Of a stretch of DNA of 8,650 nucleotides, positions 5,140 through 8,650 are shown piece by piece. The stretch is from positions 1 through 8,650 of the forward strand of contig CAXCDZ010000034.1 of NCBI GenBank assembly GCA_963981525.1, read 5' to 3'. The DNA is from CAXCDZ01 sp963981525. Its GTDB lineage: Bacteria > Patescibacteriota > Microgenomatia > UBA1400 > UBA12108. Within the stretch, counting starts at the first letter, position 1; each line of letters begins with the position of its first letter. Both the position numbers and the translations under genes were made by a program. Below the pieces are notes generated by a model. The model did not search any database and was not told where the DNA came from. It was given only the letters and a program-made list of their open reading frames with translations.

Positions 5140-5817
5140 TTACCCAACACTCATTGCGCTTTGGCGCTCCTGAGACATTGAGTATTTGTTGCCGTGTTTT
5201 TTGGTGTTGGCCCAGAAGGCGCCTTTTTGTTGACGTCCTGAGCTCATCGAGAGCCAGAGGGAAGCATCCTCCATGCTTTTGCGCATGGTGATTACGAATG
5301 ACTTGAGATTTTCGAGGAATGTTTTGTGGTATTGACCAGGATTGACGATTTCTTGAATGACAGCCTGTTCGACTTGTTTCTGTACCTGTCCCATGGATCT
5401 GACGAGTGCGGATAGTTCTTGACGAACTTCGTTGATTTCTTTTTTCAGCTTTTCGTCTGCGAAGGAAAAAAGAACCTTTTCTTTGCCTTGCTTGTGCGAG
5501 AAGATAGCGCGCTCTTCTTCCCTAGCATTTTGATCTGCCTCATCTGCGGCAGCTTGCTCACGTTCTTTGATGAGATTCTCGAGTGCGGCTGTGCTGAGCT
5601 GTTCTTCTTCTGGGGTCCGGCCTGATTTGCTATTGCCGATGAGTTGTTCGAAGACGCTTTGGGCTGATCCTTTGACGACGTCATTTTTGAGTGAATCAGT
5701 GACTGAGGAGCCGATGCTTTTGAGCTGCTCTACTAAGCTGCTGCCAAATTGTTTGCTCTTTTTCTTGCGTTTTTGGGTGTTAAGAGGCTTGAAGTTATTG
5801 AACGGATCTTGCTTCAT
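5140..5817 (-). CDS. DUF5660-like protein of unknown function
   Basis: A 225-aa, highly charged, soluble-looking protein. The N-terminus is basic (RKKKSKQF, 17-24). The middle (about 67-165) is Glu/Lys/Gln-rich and probably forms coiled coils (EEEQLSTAALENLIKERE; EKLKKEINEVRQELSALV). The C-terminus (about 182-225) carries the most distinctive stretch: MEDASLWL, then KGAFWANTKKHGNKYSMSQE, ending in SAMSVG. This tail resembles a CPR protein family known to me as DUF5660; that recollection is not verified here. No signal peptide or membrane segment is visible. It follows the trigger factor-like gene by 17 nt and has its own candidate promoter, so it may be co-expressed with that chaperone. Function unknown. 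Confidence 0.75.
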   Translation of the reverse strand: MKQDPFNNFKPLNTQKRKKKSKQFGSSLVEQLKSIGSSVTDSLKNDVVKGSAQSVFEQLIGNSKSGRTPEEEQLSTAALENLIKEREQAAADEADQNAREEERAIFSHKQGKEKVLFSFADEKLKKEINEVRQELSALVRSMGQVQKQVEQAVIQEIVNPGQYHKTFLENLKSFVITMRKSMEDASLWLSMSSGRQQKGAFWANTKKHGNKYSMSQERQSAMSVG

Positions 5818-5828
5818 AATTACTGAGA

Positions 5829-5857
5829 AGTATCCTATAATTTGACGAGAATGTCAA
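5829..5857 (-). promoter_or_regulatory. Candidate promoter for the DUF5660-like gene
   Basis: On the minus strand, a perfect TTGACA (5852-5857) in the last codons of the trigger factor-like gene and GATACT (5829-5834, 4 of 6) are separated by 17 nt. The -10 box ends 11 nt before the ATG, giving a 5' leader of only a few bases. An AGGA overlapping the upstream stop codon is 15 nt from the ATG, too far for an ordinary ribosome binding site. Confidence 0.5.
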
Positions 5858-6704
5858 GCACTTTCTGTTTTTGGAGTAGATAGCGTACGTAGGCTTCTTG
5901 GCCCTGAGGAGGCTTGGCATCCTGGACTTCTTTTGCGGTGACTTCTGGGTTCTCTGTTTCGGTGATGGCTTTGAGGGAGAACTCGAGTCGGATGTTGTCT
6001 TTGGCGGTGGTAGAGTACTCTTTTTCCATATCTTCTCGAGTTTTCTTGATGCTCTTGAGGTAGTCATCTACGGAGAGTTTGAGCGAGGTTAGTTGGTGTT
6101 CTAACTTGTGGATGGAGGCGTCTGACTCGTGTTTGATGAGAGCTGGAGACGGCTCTACCTGGCTATTTTTGAGGATAGCGTCAAGAACTGTATTGAGCTC
6201 CCAGTGCTGGTCTGCCTTAGCTTCTTCTCCCTTTTTTGGTTCTTTGTGTTCCTTGCGAGCCTTTGTGAGTGCTGATTTGATGTATTTTTTGTATTCTCCT
6301 ACCTTTACCTCTGGAGCTTCGGCAGTCTCGATCTCGAATTCCCAGTCCTTACCCTCCTCCATCTTGATTGGGGTGATGGATGGGTCGATGAGAGGCCTGT
6401 GATTACCTTTTTTGAGTGCATCGCTGTACATGGGCGGGACAACGACGTTAATGACACGTGAGTAGAGCTTGGAAGGGTCGAGAGATGCCTCTACCATCTT
6501 GATAGGAGCCTTGCCTTTGCGAAATCCTTTGATCTCGACGTGTTTGGCAGATTCGATGAGAATCTGGCCGTATGCACGTGCTACATCTTCTTTTTTGATC
6601 TTGATCTTGAGTTTGATTGAGCCATCTTTGAGGGTGGAGGCTTTTTTTGCAACTGGTTTTTTTGTAATTGGTTTTTTTGTGCTTTTGGTTGTTGGTTTGG
6701 TCAT
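5835..6704 (-). CDS. tig: Trigger factor-like chaperone without a PPIase domain
   Basis: A 289-aa protein. After a Lys/Thr-rich N-terminal tail (1-24) comes a ribosome-binding domain with the trigger factor signature GFRKGKAP (60-67), followed by VINVVVPPMYSDAL and the ITPIKMEEGKDWEFEIETAEAPEVKVGEYKKY strand region (cited here in parts: 109-120, 121-132, 133-141). The FKBP-type domain expected next is absent. The sequence runs through a charged linker (about 148-168) into the helical C-domain (LDAILKNSQVEPSPALI and LKLSVDDYLK). E. coli trigger factor is 432 aa, so about 100-140 residues are missing. It should dock at the ribosome tunnel exit and hold nascent chains without proline isomerase activity. 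AGGA lies 4 nt before the ATG. It is transcribed in the same direction as the upstream tRNA-Leu and its tail element. Confidence 0.85.
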   Translation of the reverse strand: MTKPTTKSTKKPITKKPVAKKASTLKDGSIKLKIKIKKEDVARAYGQILIESAKHVEIKGFRKGKAPIKMVEASLDPSKLYSRVINVVVPPMYSDALKKGNHRPLIDPSITPIKMEEGKDWEFEIETAEAPEVKVGEYKKYIKSALTKARKEHKEPKKGEEAKADQHWELNTVLDAILKNSQVEPSPALIKHESDASIHKLEHQLTSLKLSVDDYLKSIKKTREDMEKEYSTTAKDNIRLEFSLKAITETENPEVTAKEVQDAKPPQGQEAYVRYLLQKQKVLDILVKL

Positions 6705-6730
6705 AGATTCCTAGTAAGTTAAATAATTTT

Positions 6731-6878
6731 GGTGCTCAGGGAGGCATCCCAGATTACTTTGTATCTGGACGCATTTCTCATGTCCCTTCGGGACTTGATG
6801 TGCAGACACTGACCCTGGGGTTCAAGTGCCATTTGCACGACATATTATCCATCTGCCTATGGCAGACTGATTAATATG
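6731..6878 (-). repeat. tRNA-Leu tail element, copy A (possible structured RNA)
   Basis: It starts immediately after the tRNA-Leu(TAG) discriminator base and aligns end to end with copy B (8309-8457), at more than about 80% identity by eye. Predicted stems on the minus strand are ACATATTA/TAATATGT (6872-6879 with 6840-6847) enclosing GTCTGCC/GGCAGAT, GTGC/GCAC, TCA..GTCCC/GGGAC..TGA (6778-6798), CCAGAT/ATCTGG (6749-6768) and a closing CAGGG/CCCTG (6737-6741 with 6813-6817). Several positions differ from copy B by compensatory changes. It ends 27 nt before the trigger factor-like gene and contains no credible ORF. Confidence 0.75.
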
Positions 6879-6961
6879 TGCCGCAGAGAGGACTTGAACC
6901 CCTACGCCCGTAAAGGCACTAGTTCCTAAAACTAGCGTGTATACCATTTCACCACTGCGGC
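6879..6961 (-). tRNA. tRNA-Leu (anticodon TAG)
   Basis: A class II tRNA. The acceptor is GCCGCAG/CTGCGGC, the D region is GTGAAATGGTATACAC, and the anticodon stem CTAGT/ACTAG has loop TTTAGGA (TAG). A long variable arm lies around TGCC-TTTA-CGGGCG, then a GGGGTTCAAGTCCTC T-arm and discriminator A. CCA is not encoded. It follows a lysozyme-like gene by 10 nt and is followed directly by tail element A. Confidence 0.95.
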
Positions 6962-6970
6962 TACTCAGGC

Positions 6971-6976
6971 ATTATA
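6971..6976 (-). promoter_or_regulatory. -10 box for tRNA-Leu(TAG) overlapping a stop codon
   Basis: A TATAAT on the minus strand contains the TAA stop of the upstream lysozyme-like gene and ends 9 nt before the tRNA 5' end. Transcription would start 1-3 nt upstream of the mature tRNA. No good -35 was found (CTGTCG at 18 nt matches 3 of 6). Confidence 0.45.
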
Positions 6977-7457
6977 GCGTAATTGGGAGTTTTTCGACAG
7001 GAATCTCGGTGTTTTTGATCTTGTTGATAAAAAACTGGGTGTGTGCGAGCCAGCTATCAGTACTAACTGTATTATAGGTCCTGGCAATTGAGGTGAGTGA
7101 GGTGGTGTTGTATTTAGTGCTGAGGCCAGTAGAGACACCGAGTGCGGCGTCTGTGAAAGACTCAAAACAAAGCTTGTTGTCGCCGTAGATACCCCATCCA
7201 TAAGGATTGATACACTGATATGGCATGCGTTTGCCAAAGCTTGATTCGGTCCCGGCAATGGCGGCCATCAGGGTCCAGTCAAGGTCATGATCTTCGGCAA
7301 TTTTGATCAGTTCTGCCTCTAGACCAGCCATAGGAGAGTTATATTTTTCGAGTACGATGTTCATCTTAACGACACGTTCATCGTATGCCCCGGTGGGGGC
7401 AGCGAGTGAAAGGATGGCGATGATAGCGATTGTGATTGCAGTGATTAGTCTTTTCAT
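6972..7457 (-). CDS. Secreted lysozyme/transglycosylase-like protein (paralog 1)
   Basis: A 161-aa protein with a clear Sec signal peptide: MKR, a hydrophobic core (LITAITIAIIAILSLAA) and a likely cleavage near PTGA-Y25. The mature part begins with a short YNSPMAGLEAEL helix, then a lysozyme-fold core IAGTESSFGKRM with candidate catalytic E71, and YGWGIYGDNKLCFESFTDA. C82 and C97 are 15 residues apart and equivalent in the neighbouring paralog, so a disulfide is likely. It probably cuts peptidoglycan or a related glycan outside the membrane; substrate and mechanism cannot be fixed from sequence. The start is fixed by the signal peptide. There is no Shine-Dalgarno sequence, and a terminator-like hairpin ends 3 nt before the ATG. 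It lies 87 nt downstream of its paralog. Confidence 0.75.
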   Translation of the reverse strand: MKRLITAITIAIIAILSLAAPTGAYDERVVKMNIVLEKYNSPMAGLEAELIKIAEDHDLDWTLMAAIAGTESSFGKRMPYQCINPYGWGIYGDNKLCFESFTDAALGVSTGLSTKYNTTSLTSIARTYNTVSTDSWLAHTQFFINKIKNTEIPVEKLPITL

Positions 7458-7460
7458 AAC

Positions 7461-7487
7461 AAAAAACCTACCGGCATAGCGGTAGGT
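7461..7487 (-). terminator. Terminator hairpin directly upstream of a start codon
   Basis: On the minus strand, ACCTACCG/CGGTAGGT (7487-7480 with 7473-7466) forms an 8-bp stem with a 6-nt loop, running into six U (7466-7461) and GTT, then the ATG of the signal-peptide protein. It may end transcripts of the upstream paralog. A consensus promoter lies between the two genes, however, so it can also attenuate the downstream gene. Confidence 0.75.
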
Positions 7488-7510
7488 GAACGAAAATTGA
7501 TGTACTGGGG

Positions 7511-7539
7511 AATATACTATAAGACTAAAGAAAAGTCAA
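7511..7539 (-). promoter_or_regulatory. Promoter for the signal-peptide lysozyme-like gene
   Basis: On the minus strand, TTGACT (7534-7539, 5 of 6) and TATATT (7511-7516, 5 of 6) have an exact 17-nt spacer. It sits just past the stop codon of the upstream paralog. Expected start is about 7 nt further on, giving a leader of roughly 45-50 nt that contains the 7461-7487 hairpin. Confidence 0.65.
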
Positions 7540-7544
7540 GTTGC

Positions 7545-8150
7545 TTAGAAATCGCCAGTCTGGAGATCTGATAGGAATTGGTTGACTCCTTTTGCCCAGG
7601 CGCCTCCTGGTGAGTGTGGGACGTATTTGGTCATGATCTCGTCTGGAGTGTAGAGGTTGTAGGCGTGATATCCCTCTGATAGGCCTTTTGCATAAACCAT
7701 AATGGCCTCTGTCCAATCTGAGAAGCAGAGAGTGCCAGCAGAGTGGATCCCCCACCCCCAGGCGTTGTAACAGTTATCTGGCATGAGTTTTCCCAGGTTT
7801 GATTCTTGCTGTCCGATTGCGACGATGAGATACGGGTCGACTCCGTACTCTTCTCCAGTTTGGACGATGTACTCGCCCAAGCCCTGCATGGGTGAGTTGT
7901 AGCGCGCGAAGTATTTTTCGATTACGACTGGACGTGCATCACGGGTGGCAAAGGCAGTTTTGATCTCAAAAGCCACCTTGGGAAGTGCCGAGAAGCTGAT
8001 GCTGGGCGAATTGGTGAGGCTCGCGAGTTCTTGCCTGATAAGTCCAGAGGCACCTGTGGTGAGGGTGTAAGTCTGGTACGTGTGAATGGTAAAAAGGAGG
8101 GTAATAATTGTGGCTGGATACCAGACCAGGAGTTTGAGCAGGGATTTCAT
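7545..8150 (-). CDS. Membrane-anchored lysozyme/transglycosylase-like protein (paralog 2)
   Basis: A 201-aa protein with a hydrophobic N-terminal segment (about 5-23, LKLLVWYPATIITLLFTIH) and no obvious cleavage site, so it is probably a membrane anchor with the rest outside. A spacer (about 30-78) leads to a domain clearly paralogous to the neighbour. Shared elements are RYNSPMQGLGEYI, IGQQESNLGKLMP with candidate catalytic E116, and WGWGIHSAGTLCFSDWTEA, with C127 and C142 spaced 15 apart as in paralog 1. The pair looks like a tandem duplication that diverged into secreted and anchored forms. It probably acts on cell-wall or host-surface glycan. There is no Shine-Dalgarno sequence before the ATG. 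Confidence 0.75.
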   Translation of the reverse strand: MKSLLKLLVWYPATIITLLFTIHTYQTYTLTTGASGLIRQELASLTNSPSISFSALPKVAFEIKTAFATRDARPVVIEKYFARYNSPMQGLGEYIVQTGEEYGVDPYLIVAIGQQESNLGKLMPDNCYNAWGWGIHSAGTLCFSDWTEAIMVYAKGLSEGYHAYNLYTPDEIMTKYVPHSPGGAWAKGVNQFLSDLQTGDF

Positions 8151-8163
8151 ATCTATTCACATG

Positions 8164-8189
8164 CTGGCCTACGCTAGCCAGTTTGTCAA
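8164..8189. promoter_or_regulatory. Hairpin and lone -35 between paralog 2 and tRNA-Leu
   Basis: CTGG-c-CTA-cgc-TAG-CCAG (8164-8181) is a 7-bp stem with one bulged base. Next to it a perfect TTGACA reads on the minus strand (8184-8189) towards paralog 2. At 17 nt the would-be -10 is CAGCAT, a poor match, so the promoter is uncertain. The hairpin would lie between the -35 and -10, like an operator. It has only a weak TTTGT tail on the plus strand, so a terminator is unlikely. Confidence 0.3.
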
Positions 8190-8197
8190 GTTACTTG

Positions 8198-8203
8198 TAT
8201 AAT
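8198..8203 (+). promoter_or_regulatory. -10 box for tRNA-Leu(GAG)
   Basis: A perfect TATAAT lies 24 nt upstream of the tRNA 5' end on the plus strand, with TG directly before it as in the thrS leader promoter. No -35 is recognisable at 16-18 nt. It probably drives the tRNA-Leu, tail element B, tRNA-Lys and tRNA-Val series, since no other promoter is evident between them. Confidence 0.5.
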
Positions 8204-8227
8204 TCGGAAGTACTTTGAAAAGTAATT

Positions 8228-8308
8228 GCCGAGGTGGCGAAATGGTAGACGCGCACGCTTGAGGGGCGTGTGGAGCAATCCATGGAGGTTCAAGTCCTCT
8301 CCTCGGCA
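8228..8308 (+). tRNA. tRNA-Leu (anticodon GAG)
   Basis: A class II tRNA. The acceptor is GCCGAGG/CCTCGGC, the anticodon stem CACGC/GCGTG has loop TTGAGGG (GAG), and the variable arm is TGGA-GCAA-TCCA. The T-arm is GGAGG-TTCAAGT-CCTCT and the discriminator is A. CCA is not encoded; CATATT follows. Tail element B begins at the next base. Confidence 0.95.
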
Positions 8309-8310
8309 CA
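8296..8310 (+). repeat. 15-nt direct repeat, left copy (tRNA-Leu 3' end)
   Basis: CCTCTCCTCGGCACA covers the 3' half of the T-stem, the acceptor strand and the first tail bases of tRNA-Leu(GAG). It is repeated exactly at 8443-8457, 147 nt away. The arrangement resembles target or att duplications at tRNA 3' ends. Confidence 0.8.
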
Positions 8311-8457
8311 TATTACTCAACCTGCCATACGGCAGGTGGATAATATGTTGTGAAGATGGCACTTGAACCGAGAGGTGAGAGTCGCACATCGAGTCCCGCA
8401 GGGACACGAGAAATGTGTCCAGATACGTAGTAATCTGGGATACCTCTCCTCGGCACA
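8309..8457 (+). repeat. tRNA-Leu tail element, copy B (possible structured RNA)
   Basis: It starts at the base after the tRNA-Leu(GAG) discriminator and matches copy A over its whole length. Predicted stems are ACATATTA/TAATATGT (8308-8315 with 8341-8348) enclosing ACCTGCC/GGCAGGT (8320-8337), a short GTG/CAC, TCG..GTCCC/GGGAC..CGA (8389-8409), CCAGAT/ATCTGG (8419-8438) and closing GAGAGGT/ACCTCTC (8370-8376 with 8442-8448). The last two hairpins inside the closing stem look faintly cloverleaf-like, but there is no T-loop or anticodon arm of tRNA type. It carries no plausible gene; a minus-strand ORF here is only the antisense of the tRNA and element. Confidence 0.75.
8443..8457 (+). repeat. 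15-nt direct repeat, right copy (end of element B)
   Basis: An exact copy of 8296-8310 at the far end of element B. In copy A the corresponding end (minus strand, CCTCCCTGAGCACC near 6731-6745) is a diverged version of its own tRNA end (CCTCTCTGCGGCACA). Confidence 0.8.
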
Positions 8458-8460
8458 CAT

Positions 8461-8494
8461 TCATGTAGTGTCATCGAACAGTGGCGCTGCATGA
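8461..8494 (+). promoter_or_regulatory. Weak hairpin between element B and tRNA-Lys
   Basis: TCATGTAG (8461-8468) can pair with CTGCATGA (8487-8494) over 8 bp including one G-U, with an 18-nt loop. There is no U-tract after it, so it could be a processing spacer rather than a terminator. Confidence 0.2.
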
Positions 8495-8499
8495 TGTAT

Positions 8500-8573
8500 G
8501 GGTCTATAGCTCAGTTGGTTAGAGCACCTGCCTCTTAAGCAGGGTGTCCTGGGTTCGAATCCCAGTGGACCCA
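8500..8573 (+). tRNA. tRNA-Lys (anticodon CTT)
   Basis: The acceptor is GGGTCTA/TGGACCC (one U-G), the D-arm GCTCAGTTGGTTAGAGC, the anticodon stem CCTGC/GCAGG with loop CTCTTAA (CTT), the T-arm CTGGG-TTCGAAT-CCCAG and the discriminator A. CCA is not encoded in full (ACCC follows). It lies 42 nt after element B and 15 nt before the next tRNA. Confidence 0.95.
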
Positions 8574-8588
8574 CCCAAGACTCCTACT

Positions 8589-8650
8589 GGACTCGTAGCT
8601 CAGTTGGTAGAGCGTCCGGTTTACATCCGGCAGGTCAGAGGTTCGAATCC
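8589..8650 (+). tRNA. tRNA-Val (anticodon TAC), 3' end cut by window
   Basis: GGACTCG acceptor strand, D-arm GCTCAGTTGGTAGAGC, anticodon loop TTTACAT (TAC) and the start of the T-arm (AGAGG-TTCGAAT-CC). The window ends inside the T-stem. The anticodon stem has a U-C mismatch at its outermost pair (TCCGG/CCGGC). Confidence 0.9.

Noticed and set aside
6731..6878. The tail element as an integron attC site or as a tRNA/tmRNA on the opposite strand.
   Set aside because: Integron core boxes are missing. The GGTTCAAGT on the plus strand looks like a T-loop, but its flanks cannot form a 5-bp T-stem and no anticodon arm or acceptor fits.
8186..8464. A 92-codon minus-strand ORF covering tRNA-Leu(GAG) and element B.
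   Set aside because: It is the antisense of the tRNA and the tail element; its peptide (for example MCRGEDLNLHGLL) is the usual translation of an antisense tRNA-Leu, and no protein family is recognisable.
1..8650. CRISPR arrays, insertion sequences, phage genes.
   Set aside because: No regularly spaced short repeats, transposase, or structural phage genes were seen; the only mobile-type gene is the HTH-LAGLIDADG ORF.
8589..8650. The U-C mismatch in the anticodon stem of tRNA-Val(TAC) as a sign of a pseudogene.
   Set aside because: The remaining four pairs, the D-arm and the loop are normal, and the 3' end is outside the window, so there is no real evidence of decay.

Overview
The window looks like part of a reduced Candidate Phyla Radiation (Patescibacteria) genome, most likely of the Microgenomates type. 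The grounds are tight gene packing, a threonyl-tRNA synthetase without its TGS domain, a trigger factor without its PPIase domain, a protein resembling the CPR-associated DUF5660 family, tRNAs without encoded CCA, and several genes that seem to be expressed from leaderless mRNAs. The standard genetic code appears to be used. The lineage is an inference from domain content; no database search was possible.

Layout: positions 1-4129, all on the minus strand, hold the classical translation cluster thrS-infC-rpmI-rplT-pheS-pheT, with pheT cut by the window edge. Gaps are 1-10 nt except a 165-nt gap before pheS. That gap holds a consensus promoter and a short candidate leader ORF with two Phe codons. 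Upstream of thrS (4163-4266) is a complete attenuator. It has a TATAAT box and an apparently leaderless 14-codon ORF with seven consecutive Thr codons. A 9-bp antiterminator abuts the ORF's stop codon, followed by an overlapping intrinsic terminator with a U-tract. This reads as a Thr-tRNA charging sensor for threonyl-tRNA synthetase.

Positions 4339-5037 on the plus strand hold an HTH plus LAGLIDADG-like protein whose last codons run into a tRNA-Val(GAC) gene. Convergent to it are a trigger factor-like gene and a DUF5660-like gene (5140-6704, minus).

Positions 6731-8457 form an inverted arrangement. Two paralogous, exported or membrane-anchored, lysozyme/transglycosylase-like genes sit between two outward-facing tRNA-Leu genes (TAG, minus; GAG, plus). 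Each tRNA-Leu is followed at once by a related ~148-nt element. The two copies are more than about 80% identical by eye and show compensatory changes in several predicted stems, which suggests a structured RNA tail or a small tRNA-associated repeat. The GAG copy ends in a perfect 15-nt repeat of the tRNA 3' end. tRNA-Lys(CTT) and a truncated tRNA-Val(TAC) close the window.

The two strongest candidates for something undescribed are the leaderless Thr-codon attenuator of thrS and the paired tRNA-Leu tail elements. A recurring theme is -10 boxes 6-9 nt upstream of start codons, with -10 boxes overlapping stop codons of upstream genes. This points to widespread leaderless expression in a compact genome.
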